Source of the DNA: Cupidesulfovibrio sp000226255
GTDB taxonomy: Bacteria > Desulfobacterota > Desulfovibrionia > Desulfovibrionales > Desulfovibrionaceae
Assembly (NCBI RefSeq): GCF_003402415.2
Contig: NZ_AP036014.1
Span: forward strand, 744,001-808,000
Direction: 5' to 3'
Length of the DNA stretch: 64,000 bases
Shown here piece after piece: positions 1 to 8,628 of this stretch. How positions within the stretch are numbered: the first letter of the stretch is position 1; every line of letters starts with the position of its first letter. The notes beneath the pieces were generated by a model, which saw only the letters and a list, made by a program, of their open reading frames with translations, made no database searches and was not told the DNA's origin. The translations under genes were made by a program, and so were the position numbers.

Positions 1-157
1 TTTTCGCCCCCATGGCCCGGAAGGACTTGATGGCGAGCGGAGCGGTGATGTCGTTTGCCAGAGCCAGCGAGACGCGACAGCGGACGATCTGCCCAGCGGC
101 CGTGATCGCCTCGTCGGTGTGCGCCTGCAGGATCTTCTGCGCAAGCGTGTGTGCCAT
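1..157 (-). CDS. leuC: 3-isopropylmalate dehydratase large subunit, N-terminal part (cut by window edge)
   Basis: The first 52 residues are visible, starting MAHTLAQKILQAH and continuing through a VRCRVSLALANDITAP segment typical of the aconitase-like LeuC/HacA N terminus. LeuC with LeuD isomerises 2-isopropylmalate to 3-isopropylmalate in leucine synthesis and carries a 4Fe-4S cluster. The cluster-binding part lies outside the window. The ATG directly abuts the leuA stop codon, and a purine-rich site (GGAGGGC) lies inside the end of leuA, so the two genes are almost certainly co-transcribed and translationally coupled. The other family possibility is homoaconitase, but the leuA neighbour favours LeuC. 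Confidence 0.85.
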   Translation of the reverse strand, partial: MAHTLAQKILQAHTDEAITAAGQIVRCRVSLALANDITAPLAIKSFRAMGAK

Positions 158-1702
158 CTAGATGCCCTCCTTCTCTTGCTCTTCTTCTTTCTTTGCCAGG
201 CGGTTCAGCGCGTTCACGTACGCGCGGGCGCTGGCCAGTATGATGTCGGGGTCGGACCCGCGTCCGACCGCGCTGCTGCCGTTCTGCCGCAGGCGTACGG
301 TAACCTCGCCCTGGGCGTCGGTGCCGCCCGTGATGGCGGTGACCGAGTAGCGTTCAAGGGTGGGGGTGCGGCCCACGATGTCGCCGATGACGTTGAATAC
401 CGCGTCGATGGGCCCAACGCCGAACCCGGCGGAGCGCTTCACCTCGCCCATGACGTCCATGACCACGGCGGCCGTGGGCGGCATGCCGGTGTCGCTGCAC
501 TGCACGGAAAGGTTCACCAGCCGGTACTGGTCGGGCAGGCGGTAGACCTCTTCAAGCACCAGGGCTTCGATGTCCTCGTCATAAATCTGCTTCTTCTTGT
601 CCGCCAGCTTCTTTACCGCCTCGAACACGGTGACCAGCTGGTCTTCCTCCAGCCGGTAGCCAAGCTCCTCCAGCTTGTTCTTCACGGCGTTGCGGCCGGA
701 ATGCTTGCCGATGACAAGGTCGGTCTTGGTCTTGCCGATGGATTCCGGCGTCATGATTTCGTACGTTTCGCGGTTCTTGAGCATGCCGTCCTGATGGATG
801 CCCGATTCGTGCGCGAAGGCGTTGGCGCCCACGATGGCCTTGTTGGGCGGGATGGGCTGGCCGATGATCATGGACAGCAGGCGGCAGGTGGGAAAGAGCT
901 GCTCGGTCACCACGCCGCAATCCAGCTGGTAGAAGTCGCGCCGGGTGTGCAGGGCCATGACGATTTCCTCGAGCGAGGCGTTGCCCGCCCGTTCGCCGAT
1001 GCCGCTGATGGTCACTTCCGCCTGGCGCGCGCCCGCCTTCAGCGCGGCCAGGGTGTTGGCCACGCCAAGGCCGAGGTCGTTATGGCAGTGCACGCTGAAC
1101 ACTGCCTTGTGGCTGTTCGGCGTGTTCTCGATGACGTACTTGATGAGCCGCCCGAATTCCTCGGGCTGGGCGTAGCCCACGGTATCCGGCACGTTGATGG
1201 TGGTGGCCCCGGCGTTGATCACCGCCTCGAACACCCGCACCAGGAAGTCGGGGTTGGAGCGCGATGCATCCTCGGCCGAAAATTCCACGTTGCTGGTGTA
1301 TTTGGCCGCGTGGCGCACGGCGGCCACGGCCATCTCCACCACCTGGTCCGGTTCCTTGCGCAGCTTGTACTGCATGTGCACCGGCGAGGTGGCCAGAAAG
1401 GTGTGGATGCGCGGGTTCTCGCCAACCTTCACGGCGTCCCAGGCGCGGTCGATGTCGGCGGGCATGGCGCGGCACAGGCCCGCCACTTCCACGCCCTTCA
1501 CGGCGCGGGCGATGGCCTGCACGGCCTCGAAGTCGCCCTGGCTGGAGGCGGGGAACCCGGCTTCCATGATGTCCACGCCAAGGATTTCCAACTGGCGGGC
1601 CAGGCGGATCTTTTCCTTGAGGTTCATGGTGGCGCCGGGCGACTGTTCGCCGTCGCGCAGGGTGGTGTCGAAAATGCGGATGCGACCGGATTCGATGGTC
1701 AT
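158..1702 (-). CDS. leuA: 2-isopropylmalate synthase
   Basis: Condenses acetyl-CoA with 2-oxoisovalerate, the first committed step of leucine synthesis in the cytoplasm. The 514-residue protein has the DTTLRDGEQSPG metal- and substrate-binding segment at residues 12-23, the HCHNDLG metal-binding motif near residue 205, the SGIGERAGN segment and a C-terminal LeuA allosteric domain that normally gives leucine feedback inhibition. The length fits full bacterial LeuA. The ATG at 1702 was chosen because AGAGGAG lies about 7 bases upstream and the protein then starts just before the conserved TIM barrel. The open frame runs further upstream, but that part does not look like protein. It precedes leuC without a gap. 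Confidence 0.95.
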   Translation of the reverse strand: MTIESGRIRIFDTTLRDGEQSPGATMNLKEKIRLARQLEILGVDIMEAGFPASSQGDFEAVQAIARAVKGVEVAGLCRAMPADIDRAWDAVKVGENPRIHTFLATSPVHMQYKLRKEPDQVVEMAVAAVRHAAKYTSNVEFSAEDASRSNPDFLVRVFEAVINAGATTINVPDTVGYAQPEEFGRLIKYVIENTPNSHKAVFSVHCHNDLGLGVANTLAALKAGARQAEVTISGIGERAGNASLEEIVMALHTRRDFYQLDCGVVTEQLFPTCRLLSMIIGQPIPPNKAIVGANAFAHESGIHQDGMLKNRETYEIMTPESIGKTKTDLVIGKHSGRNAVKNKLEELGYRLEEDQLVTVFEAVKKLADKKKQIYDEDIEALVLEEVYRLPDQYRLVNLSVQCSDTGMPPTAAVVMDVMGEVKRSAGFGVGPIDAVFNVIGDIVGRTPTLERYSVTAITGGTDAQGEVTVRLRQNGSSAVGRGSDPDIILASARAYVNALNRLAKKEEEQEKEGI

Positions 1703-1930
1703 GGTTCGTGCTCCTCTGGCTGCGGTCCGCGCCCGTTGTGGTTGGGGGCGGGACCATGGCGCTGATGCGCGGTCGTCACGAGCGGCGTGTGCGCCTGACG
1801 GATTGCTGCATCTGTTCGTTAGCTGCGCGCCGGCCCGGGAGACGGGACTCTGGCTGAGAGGAGGGTACACGTCCGCCCGGGAACGGCGGGCGTTCCTGAT
1901 ACGGAGGTACGGGGCGCTGCTACGACAACC

Positions 1931-2680
1931 CTAGGATAGGCTGCGTAGTAGCTTGTGATTGCGGCGGGGAATGATGACGAAGGTGTACACGGGACCAGAG
2001 ATGAGGTAGCCCGCGAACACCAGGAAACCCAAGAGCTTGGGTTCGGAGGAGACGAGTACGAACAGCAGGATGGCGGTAACCATCGAGCTGAACGGATGGG
2101 CCTTGATGAGCCCGTATTCCTTGAAGGAGGCGTAGCGCACGCGGCTCACCATGAGGAAGGCGAGCACGAAGGCGAGCGCAAGGCAGAAGCGCGGGAAAAA
2201 GCCCGCGAACTGGTCGGGCACGTAGGGGCTGAACAGCACCAGCGTGGCCACGGCGCAACCGGCCGCCGGAATGGGCAGGCCGATGAAGAACTTCTTGGAG
2301 GTGGTGGCGGTGGAGATGTTGAACCGGGCAAGGCGCAACGCCCCGCACACCGCGAACAGGAAGGCGGCGGCGATGCCGAGGCGGCCGTACTGGTGCAGCT
2401 GCCACTGGTACATCATGAAGCCGGGGGCCACGCCGAAGGCCACCAGATCGCACAGCGAGTCGTACTGGACGCCGAATTCGCTGGCGGTGTTGGTGAGGCG
2501 GGCCACCTTGCCGTCCAGGCCGTCCATGAGGGCGCTGAACAGAATGGCCATGGCGCAGTCTTCGTACCGCCCGGAAACGGCCCACAACATCGCCAGGAAG
2601 CCTGCGAAAAGGCTTGCCGTGGTGAAGAGGTTCGGGAGGATGTACACTCCCTTGTGGATCGGGCGGGCGGGCTGTTCCAT
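1931..2680 (-). CDS. pssA: CDP-diacylglycerol-serine O-phosphatidyltransferase
   Basis: Inner-membrane enzyme that makes phosphatidylserine from CDP-diacylglycerol and serine. The 249-residue protein shows the CDP-alcohol phosphotransferase signature: DGLDGKVARLTN followed by SEFGVQYDSLCDLVAFG, with all the conserved Asp residues. Several hydrophobic segments follow, as expected for the membrane-embedded PssA type of Gram-positive and delta-proteobacterial lineages. It lies 48 bases after psd on the same strand. The two enzymes work in sequence (PssA makes the substrate of Psd), so an operon is likely. The next gene, leuA, is 228 bases further on. Confidence 0.93.
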   Translation of the reverse strand: MEQPARPIHKGVYILPNLFTTASLFAGFLAMLWAVSGRYEDCAMAILFSALMDGLDGKVARLTNTASEFGVQYDSLCDLVAFGVAPGFMMYQWQLHQYGRLGIAAAFLFAVCGALRLARFNISTATTSKKFFIGLPIPAAGCAVATLVLFSPYVPDQFAGFFPRFCLALAFVLAFLMVSRVRYASFKEYGLIKAHPFSSMVTAILLFVLVSSEPKLLGFLVFAGYLISGPVYTFVIIPRRNHKLLRSLS

Positions 2681-2728
2681 GGCCTTGCGGCTGTCCTGTG
2701 CCTTCTTGCGGTAAGTGAATCCAGATGG

Positions 2729-3373
2729 TTAGGCGTTGCGGCGCGCCACAATGGTCTGCCCGGCAAACACCTGTTCACCCACGTTCACGGCCGGAGAATA
2801 GTCGTCCGGCAGGTAAAGGTCAACCCGCGAGCCGAAGCGGATCATGCCGAACCGCTCGCCGCGGGCCAGCGAATCGCCCTCGTCGGTGCGGCACACGATG
2901 CGCCGGGCGATGAGCCCCGCGATCTGCACGAAGGTCCACGACGAGCCGTCGTCGCCGGTCATGCGGTAGGCGCAGCGCTCGTTGTCGGTGGAGGCCTTGT
3001 CCCACGCCGCGTTCAGGAGCTTGCCGGGATGATAGGCGATGTCGGTCACGGTGCCCGCCACCGGGGCGCGGTTCACGTGCACGCTGAACACGTTCATGAA
3101 GATGCACACCGTGGTGCGCGGCTGGCCGGTGAAGGGGTCGGGCATGGTCTGCACGCGCACCACCTTGCCGTCTGCGGGGCTGATGCCAAGGCCGTCGGCG
3201 GTGGGGGTGACCCGTTCCGGGTCGCGGAAGAAGTGGCAGCAGAACCAGGTCAGCAGCATGAACACGAAGCTGCCGGTGGCGCAGCCGAGCATGGCGAGGG
3301 AAAGCGTGACGAGGGCGCACAGGCCGATGGCCGGGACGCCTTCGGGGGTGATGCCGATGGAGGCTTTGCGCAT
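2729..3373 (-). CDS. psd: Phosphatidylserine decarboxylase, short (PSD-A) form
   Basis: Converts phosphatidylserine to phosphatidylethanolamine. The 214-residue proenzyme has an N-terminal hydrophobic hairpin (about residues 12-45), the FFRDPER segment and the FGSRVDLYLP segment, in which self-cleavage before the Ser gives the pyruvoyl-bearing alpha chain. Length and motif match the short PSD-A class. The ATG giving MRKASIGITPEG was chosen; the open frame extends upstream into GC-rich non-protein-like sequence. It lies directly upstream of pssA. Confidence 0.93.
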   Translation of the reverse strand: MRKASIGITPEGVPAIGLCALVTLSLAMLGCATGSFVFMLLTWFCCHFFRDPERVTPTADGLGISPADGKVVRVQTMPDPFTGQPRTTVCIFMNVFSVHVNRAPVAGTVTDIAYHPGKLLNAAWDKASTDNERCAYRMTGDDGSSWTFVQIAGLIARRIVCRTDEGDSLARGERFGMIRFGSRVDLYLPDDYSPAVNVGEQVFAGQTIVARRNA

Positions 3374-3539
3374 GTGGGGTGCCGTTGGTTGCGGTGGTGG
3401 CCATGGCGCGCGGCGCGGACCGTGCGCGGGCAATGTGGCGGGAGTGTAGGCAAAAGCCGCCGCGCTGGCAACCGGGCAGGGGCGGGCAGGGCTGGAGGCG
3501 GGCGGACGGCGGGAACGGGGGCGCGGGGGGACCCGATCC

Positions 3540-3571
3540 GGACTGCCCGGCCCGTGCGACCCGTGCGGCCC
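3540..3571. repeat. 9-base CCCGTGCGG microrepeat
   Basis: About three imperfect copies of a CCCGTGCGG unit lie side by side just past the stop codon of the TVP38-family gene, between it and psd. The surrounding 100 bases are very G-rich on the plus strand. This looks like slipped-strand expansion, and no function is evident. Confidence 0.5.
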
Positions 3572-3580
3572 GTGCGGGAA

Positions 3581-4429
3581 TTATTCGGGCTGTTCCGGGG
3601 CGGTGGCATCGGCGGCGGCGCGGTGAACGGCGCACCGCCGGGCCTCCAGCATGCGCGCCGCACGGCGCAGCGCAAGGGGAGCCACGGCCAGCAGGCACAG
3701 GGCAAGCCCGGTGCGCAACGAGATGATGTCGCCAAGATGGCGGATGCGGCCAAGCTCCGCCCCGGCGTGCACGTAGATGGCGTTCAGCGGCAGCATGCCG
3801 AACAGCGAGACCGTGGCGAAGGTGGAAGGCCGCATGGCGGTTACCCCGAACAGCAGGTTCACCAGCCAGTAGGGCATCACCGCCACGCAGCGCAGCCCCA
3901 GCAGGCACAGCGCGCCGGGGGAGGCAAGGCCGGACAGGGCGGGGCCGGACGGGGCGGGTCCGGACGGGGCGGGGCCGCACGGGGGGCCGCCCGGCAGCCC
4001 TTGGGCCATGGCCGCGTCGATGCGGGCAAGCTGGCCGGGCCACAGGCGGCGCACCGTATCGCGCAGCAGGTGCCGGGCGCAGAGAAAGGCCACGCAGGCC
4101 CCGGCGGTGCTGGCCGCGCTGACGGCGGCCAGGGCCACGCCGAATCCGAACACCGCCCCGCCGGTCAGGGTCAGGAACACCGCGCCGGGGATGGAGCACG
4201 AGGTCATCAGCACATAGCCCGCCACGTACGCGGCCACGCTGGCCAGGGGATGGCGGGCGTGCAGGGCCAGCAGCCGGTCGCGCAGGGCCAGCGCCTGGTC
4301 GGGCCCCACGGCCGGAAAGTGGCCGGTAAGCGCCAGCGCCGCCAGCAGGATGGCCAGCGCCAGGGCGGCCAGCACGGCGGGGGGCAGGGGCAGGCGGCGA
4401 GTTGGAGCGGCAGGGCCACTCGGTTTCAA
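3581..4429 (-). CDS. TVP38/TMEM64 (VTT/DedA-like) membrane protein
   Basis: A polytopic inner-membrane protein of the SNARE-associated/VTT family, related to DedA proteins thought to flip or scramble lipids. It has an N-terminal membrane segment, a YVLMTSCSIPGAVFLTLTGG region followed by a Gly-rich hydrophobic stretch typical of the VTT core, then CVAVMPYWLVNLLFG and a C-terminal membrane segment. A Pro/Ser/Gly insert, made of GPAPS-type pentapeptides, interrupts the middle and is encoded by the 15-base repeat at 3932-3976. The start is uncertain: a TTG at 4429 puts the first membrane helix near the N terminus, while a GTG at 4633 would add 68 low-complexity residues. The adjacent psd and pssA genes fit a membrane-lipid theme. 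Confidence 0.7.
   Translation of the reverse strand: MKPSGPAAPTRRLPLPPAVLAALALAILLAALALTGHFPAVGPDQALALRDRLLALHARHPLASVAAYVAGYVLMTSCSIPGAVFLTLTGGAVFGFGVALAAVSAASTAGACVAFLCARHLLRDTVRRLWPGQLARIDAAMAQGLPGGPPCGPAPSGPAPSGPALSGLASPGALCLLGLRCVAVMPYWLVNLLFGVTAMRPSTFATVSLFGMLPLNAIYVHAGAELGRIRHLGDIISLRTGLALCLLAVAPLALRRAARMLEARRCAVHRAAADATAPEQPE
3932..3976. repeat. 15-base tandem repeat inside the TVP38-family gene
   Basis: Three consecutive 15-base units (GGACAGGGCGGGGCC, GGACGGGGCGGGTCC, GGACGGGGCGGGGCC) are followed by a decayed fourth. On the coding (minus) strand they give repeated GPAPS/GPALS pentapeptides. Because the unit is a multiple of three, gain or loss of copies keeps the frame. Confidence 0.8.
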
Positions 4430-4654
4430 GACGGCAGGCCCGCCCCGTGCCGGGTCGCGGGGGGGGTGGGCCGGGGGGGCGATGGGACGGGGAGTGCGCA
4501 CGGGCGGGCCTGCCTGCCGGAGGATGGACGACCCTTCGCGAGGAGAAAAAGGCCGCCACGCGCAGCATGGGGCCTGCGCGTGGCGGAATGATGATGGCCG
4601 GGTGACGGAACACGGTCGGGTATAGTCGGGCACCGTCCGGTGTGGTCGGCGGCG

Positions 4655-5323
4655 CTATTCCGGCCAGCCGTCTGGCCAGCCTTCCGGCAGGTTCACCTGC
4701 GGGGCCAGCGCGGCCAGGTCGGCGCGGAAGGCTGCCCGGTCGGTGAACAGCCGGGCGTGGATGCCCAGCGCCGTGGCCCGGCCGATGTGCCCGGCGTTGT
4801 CGTCGAAGAACGCCGCGCGCGCGGGGTCCACGCCCATGATGGTCGCGGCGTGGGTGAAGAAGCCGGGGTCGCGCTTGTTCAGCCCCTCGCGGAACGAATT
4901 GAACACCCGGTCGAAGTGGCGGTACACGCCGTGCGCCGCGTCGATTTCCTCCAGCCAGTTGGTGTGGTCGCTGAGGATGGCCGTGCGCAGCCCGGCGGCG
5001 CGCACCGCGTCGGCGGCGCGCAGCATGTCCGGCCGCACGGTGAAGCGGGTCATGATTTCGGCGCGCAGGGCGGCGTCGCTGCCGGTCATGCCGGTGGCCG
5101 CGCGCACCGCGTTCCACCACGCGGCCTCGTCGGTGCGGCCGTTGACGTAGCCGGTGGCGTAGCACAGGTCGGTGGCCGTGCGCATGGTGGCTTCGGGGTC
5201 CAGGCCCTGGGCCCGGCCGAGGGCCCTCAGGCCCTCGATGAATCCTTCCTCGGCCAGCACGCCGCTGAAGTCGAAGAAGATGACGTCGATGATGGGGGCG
5301 GCATTGCCGCGCGAGTGTGTCAT
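4655..5323 (-). CDS. HAD-superfamily hydrolase (HAD-IA type)
   Basis: A cytoplasmic 222-residue HAD-like enzyme with unknown substrate. Motif I is FFDFSGVL near residues 15-22, with nucleophile Asp followed by Phe-Ser where phosphatases carry a second Asp. Motif II is AILSDHTN, the motif III Lys lies in GLNKRDPGFF, and motif IV is AAFFDDNAGH. A helical cap sits between motifs I and II, as in subfamily IA. Replacement of the second Asp is seen in YihX-like and dehalogenase-like members, so simple phosphatase activity cannot be assumed. AAGGATAG lies just upstream of the ATG. It is divergent from the DUF523 gene. Confidence 0.82.
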   Translation of the reverse strand: MTHSRGNAAPIIDVIFFDFSGVLAEEGFIEGLRALGRAQGLDPEATMRTATDLCYATGYVNGRTDEAAWWNAVRAATGMTGSDAALRAEIMTRFTVRPDMLRAADAVRAAGLRTAILSDHTNWLEEIDAAHGVYRHFDRVFNSFREGLNKRDPGFFTHAATIMGVDPARAAFFDDNAGHIGRATALGIHARLFTDRAAFRADLAALAPQVNLPEGWPDGWPE

Positions 5324-5481
5324 GGGCTATCCTTGGTGTCTGCGGGGCCTCGCTGCCGACATGCGGCGCGGTGATGTTCCCCGTTTCTGCAAGCCGCCGG
5401 GCTCCCGGATGGGGCCGGATGGGGAGCGGATGGGGCGCGGGCGGCAACCCGTTCAGGATAACCACGCGGAGGCAAAGCGCA

Positions 5482-6552
5482 ATGGAAGAATCCTCGCGGC
5501 CGACACCGGCCGGGCATTCCGGGCTGTCGCACGATGCGGGCCAACTTCCCCTCTCCGGTTCCGACGACCGGCTGCGGGTGGGCATCAGTTCGTGCCTTTT
5601 GGGCAACAAGGTTCGCTTCGACGGCGGGCACAAGCATGACCCGTACATCACCGGCACCCTGGGCCAGTACATGGACTTCGTGCCCGTGTGCCCAGAGGTG
5701 GAATGCGGCATGCCCATCCCGCGCGAGGCGTTGCGGCTGGTGGGCGACCCGGCCAACCCCCGGCTGGTCACGGTGAAGGGCTACGAGGACTGGACGGAGC
5801 GCATGTGCGCCTTTGCCCTGCGCCGGGTGGAACAACTGGCCGCCGAGCGGCTGGACGGGTTCATCTTCAAGCGGGCCTCGCCCTCCAGCGGCATGGAGCG
5901 GGTGAAGGTGTACGCCGACCACGACCCCCGCGACGTTCCGGAAGGCGCGGGCCGCATCAATCTGGGCCCGCCGCAGGAAAAGGGCGTGGGTCTCTTTGCC
6001 CGGGCGTTCATGGACCGCTTTCCCCTGCTGCCAACGGAAGAGGAAGGCCGCCTGAACGACCCGCGTCTGCGCGAGAACTTCATCGAGCGGCTGTTCGTCA
6101 TGCGCCGCTGGCGTGCGCTGGCCGAGGCCGGGATGACGCGCGGCGGGCTGGTGGACTTTCATACCCGGCACAAGCTGCTGCTCATGTCGCACTCGGTGGA
6201 GCACTACCGCTCGCTGGGCAGGCTGGTGGCCCATGCGGCCGCCCACGCGCCCGAAGACCTGGCCCGCGACTACCTGACCGGGCTCATGGACGGGCTGCGC
6301 CTGCCCGCCACCACGGCCAAGCACGCCAACGTGCTGCAACACTGCATGGGCTATTTCAAGCGGGTGCTGACGCCGGACGAAAAGCTGGAAATGCTGGAGG
6401 TCATCCAGCGCTACCGCAAGTTGCAGGTGCCGCTGGTGGTGCCGGTGACCCTGCTGAACCACTACGTGCGCAAGTACGGCGAACCGTACCTGGCCGGGCA
6501 GTTCTACCTGAACCCGCACCCGGTGGAGCTGAAGCTGCGCAACCATGCGTGA
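5482..6552 (+). CDS. DUF523-DUF1722 fusion protein (TudS-like/YbgA-like)
   Basis: The 356-residue protein joins an N-terminal DUF523 domain (about residues 30-185: VGISSCLLGNKVRFDGGHK, then CPEVECGMPIPREALRLVG) to a C-terminal DUF1722/YbgA domain (FHTRHKLLLMSHSVEHYRSL). DUF523 members include the thiouracil desulfurase TudS, an iron-sulfur enzyme, and the Cys residues in SSCLLG and CPEVECG are candidate cluster ligands here. DUF1722 has no firm function. The ATG at 5482 is preceded by GGAGG 9 bases away. The fusion is common, so sulfur removal from a modified nucleobase is an inference only. Confidence 0.85.
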   Translation: MEESSRPTPAGHSGLSHDAGQLPLSGSDDRLRVGISSCLLGNKVRFDGGHKHDPYITGTLGQYMDFVPVCPEVECGMPIPREALRLVGDPANPRLVTVKGYEDWTERMCAFALRRVEQLAAERLDGFIFKRASPSSGMERVKVYADHDPRDVPEGAGRINLGPPQEKGVGLFARAFMDRFPLLPTEEEGRLNDPRLRENFIERLFVMRRWRALAEAGMTRGGLVDFHTRHKLLLMSHSVEHYRSLGRLVAHAAAHAPEDLARDYLTGLMDGLRLPATTAKHANVLQHCMGYFKRVLTPDEKLEMLEVIQRYRKLQVPLVVPVTLLNHYVRKYGEPYLAGQFYLNPHPVELKLRNHA

Positions 6553-6608
6553 GCGCTTTCGCACCTGGCCCGGCTGGTGTGTGAAGCCGGGCGATGCTGT
6601 GTGTAGTG

Positions 6609-6640
6609 CCTTTACGCTTTGGAATAATAGGTAATATTTC
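6609..6640 (+). promoter_or_regulatory. AT-rich island, possible promoter of the small membrane protein gene
   Basis: An AT-rich stretch (TTTGGAATAATAGGTAATAT) stands out in GC-rich surroundings 115-145 bases before the next gene. A TAATAT box is present, but no good -35 box lies at 16-18 bases, so the promoter call is weak. Confidence 0.25.
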
Positions 6641-6754
6641 TTTGGATGCGCAGTGCTGCATGGATGCGTCCCGCACGAAGCGGCACGTCGCCCCTATGCG
6701 TCGACACGTATGTGCAGGGCGGTTATGGTGCCCCCAAACCGTGAGGAGGCACGC

Positions 6755-7033
6755 ATGATCAGACGCTGGTTGATGAAAATATTTCCGAAACTGCTCGACG
6801 TGGGCTTCGTGCTGGGGTTGATCGGGGCGGTGGCGTTCGCTGTGGGCGCCGGAATACTGGACAAGAAGGGCGAAGGATTCGCGTACCTTCCGTTCTTTTC
6901 GTTGCTGTTCGTCGGGTTGTCGGGGGTGGTCATCTCTTTCGGACCGCTCTACCTGCTGCTTGAGGTGCGCGACCTGGTCCGGGAATTCGTGCGGCAGGAA
7001 AGCAGCCGCAACCGCGAGCACACCGAATCCTGA
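6755..7033 (+). CDS. Small two-helix membrane protein of unknown function
   Basis: A 92-residue protein with two clear hydrophobic segments (about residues 15-35, VGFVLGLIGAVAFAVGAGIL, and 45-70, PFFSLLFVGLSGVVISFG). A charged tail rich in Arg and Glu follows. The ATG at 6755 has a strong GAGGAGG site 5-6 bases upstream. I do not recognise a family. Both neighbours on this strand are unrelated, and there is over 500 bases of non-coding DNA behind it. Confidence 0.72.
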   Translation: MIRRWLMKIFPKLLDVGFVLGLIGAVAFAVGAGILDKKGEGFAYLPFFSLLFVGLSGVVISFGPLYLLLEVRDLVREFVRQESSRNREHTES

Positions 7034-7566
7034 CGGGTGGCCATGGCGGCGGACGCCGTGGCGTACCGCGCACATTGCGACGATGAGCGGACGGGTTGCC
7101 AGGCCGCCCGTCCGCTTCGCCGTTCCGAAAGACGCCGCGCCCGATGGCGACCGCCAGGCGGATACGGGCAGGGCGGCCCCGCCACGGCCCCAATTCTCCG
7201 CTTCCTCCCGCATCGACTCCCATCGCCCCGGGTTCCTCCGTCCCCCGCATCGCCCGCCATGCCGCGCGACCCCCGTGCCCCATCCGGTCCCGCCTCCCCA
7301 TCTTGCCATCCGCCGTCCCGATGACGATATATCCGGGGCAAGACCCTGTCCGGTTGCCGCCGGTGCGTTCCGGCCCGCCCTGCGGGCGGCTGCCCGGCGT
7401 AGTGCGTCCCGAGCCCGTTCGTTCCCGTTCACCCTCGTCCGTCCCGGTTCGTGCATCTGCCATCCCGCCGCGCCCGCGCCGCCTCTTTCCCCTCTCCGTT
7501 CCGTCCGTTCCATCCGCGCCCGCGCGCCACGCACGCATCCCCTACGATTCCCACGGAGGTCGCCCC
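7034..7566. other. 533-base gene-free stretch
   Basis: Long frames exist here on both strands, but their composition (runs of Pro, Arg, Ser) is that of GC-rich non-coding DNA. The only structures noted are the hairpin at 7087-7115 and the ribosome site (GGAGG) for the following gene. Confidence 0.6.
7087..7115 (+). terminator. Hairpin, possible terminator of the small membrane protein gene
   Basis: A perfect 9-base inverted repeat, GCGGACGGG and CCCGTCCGC, is separated by 11 bases and lies 54 bases after the stop at 7033. No T-run follows, so it may be a weak terminator or an RNA-stabilising stem. Confidence 0.4.
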
Positions 7567-8628
7567 ATGGACCCGGTAACCCATCTCGCCAGCGGCGCGC
7601 TTGTCGCCATGACCCTGCCCGGAACCCGGCGCAGCCGCTGGTTCATGCCCTTTGCCCTGATCTGCGCGGTGCTGCCCGACGTGGACGTGTTCTTCGGCTC
7701 CACGCCGCTGGCCTACCTTACGGTGCACCGCGGCATCACCCATTCCTTCCTGGGCGGAGCTGGCATGGCCCTGCTGATGGCGCTGTTGTTCCTGCCGCTG
7801 CTGCGGCGCGCGCCCCAAGGCCCGCCAGAAGCCGGTTCCGGCCCGCCCGGCGGCGTGCATGCGTGGGGCTATGCCCGGTACGCCCTGGCCGCCTATGCGT
7901 TGATACTGCTGCACATCTTTCTGGATTGCATCACCACCTACGGCACGCAGGTGTTCCTGCCCTTTTCGGACTACCGGGTGGCGCTGCCCGCCGTGTTCAT
8001 CATCGACCCGGTGATGACCATCGCCATGCTGGCGTTCATCGTGGCGGCCATGGGCCGGACGCACCGGCGCGCCTTCGCGGCGGCGGGCCTTGCCTGGACG
8101 CTGCTGTGGCCCGGCGCGTCGCTGGCCGTGCAGCGCCACGTGCACGATACCGTGGCCGCCCGGCTGGCCGCCCAGCCCATGCCCCCGCAGTCCGTCGCGG
8201 TGATCCCCGAGGCGCTGGCCCCGTTCAACTGGAAGGTGGTGACCGACGATGGCCGCCGTTACGGCATGGCCCGCTATCAGTTGCTGCACCCCGATGCCCC
8301 GCTGGCCTTCGAGCTGTTCGAGAAGGCGGACCCGGTGCTGTACCGCCGCCTTTCCGAGGCAGAGGAGCTGTTCCGCGTCTACGGCCGCTTCGCCATGTTC
8401 ATGACCCAGGAAACCCGGCAGGAGAACGGCGCGCCCGTGGTGGCCTACCGCGACCTGCGCTTTGCCTCCACGGTGCCCTTCATGCGCATGCTGCGCGGCG
8501 AGGGCGTGCCCTTTCAGCTGTTCGCCCGCCTTTCGGCCGACGGGCAACTGGAGGGCTTCCGCTTCGTGCAGGGGCGCAGCGCTGGCGGGCCTGGCGCGGA
8601 GGGCGGCTGGGTGCCGGTGGTGCGGTAG
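7567..8628 (+). CDS. YdjM/DUF457-type membrane-bound metal-dependent hydrolase
   Basis: A 353-residue inner-membrane protein starting MDPVTHLASGALVAM. The N terminus has the family's conserved His and Asp pattern: DPVTHLASG, LPDVDVFFG, and the HRGITHSFLGG motif near residues 55-65, followed by several membrane helices. The C-terminal 150 residues are soluble and not part of the core family. Members are annotated as putative metal-dependent hydrolases, and the substrate is unknown. The ATG at 7567 has GGAGG about 10 bases upstream. The frame extends far upstream without protein-like composition. Confidence 0.83.
   Translation: MDPVTHLASGALVAMTLPGTRRSRWFMPFALICAVLPDVDVFFGSTPLAYLTVHRGITHSFLGGAGMALLMALLFLPLLRRAPQGPPEAGSGPPGGVHAWGYARYALAAYALILLHIFLDCITTYGTQVFLPFSDYRVALPAVFIIDPVMTIAMLAFIVAAMGRTHRRAFAAAGLAWTLLWPGASLAVQRHVHDTVAARLAAQPMPPQSVAVIPEALAPFNWKVVTDDGRRYGMARYQLLHPDAPLAFELFEKADPVLYRRLSEAEELFRVYGRFAMFMTQETRQENGAPVVAYRDLRFASTVPFMRMLRGEGVPFQLFARLSADGQLEGFRFVQGRSAGGPGAEGGWVPVVR

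Noticed and set aside
1703..1930. Leader peptide or leucine attenuator before leuA
   Set aside because: No short frame with a run of Leu codons and no alternative-stem plus T-run arrangement was found in the 228-base spacer.
3930..3990. Possible CRISPR-like direct repeats
   Set aside because: Units are 15 bases with no spacers and they lie inside a coding frame. This is a tandem repeat.
1955..4591. 878-codon open frame on the plus strand
   Set aside because: It runs antisense to pssA, psd and the TVP38-family gene, all with clear motifs, and its product is rich in Gly, Ala, His and Arg without any domain. It is a third-position GC artefact.
2820..5771. 983-codon open frame on the minus strand
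   Set aside because: It overlaps four well-supported genes in another frame and has Pro/Arg-rich low-complexity composition.
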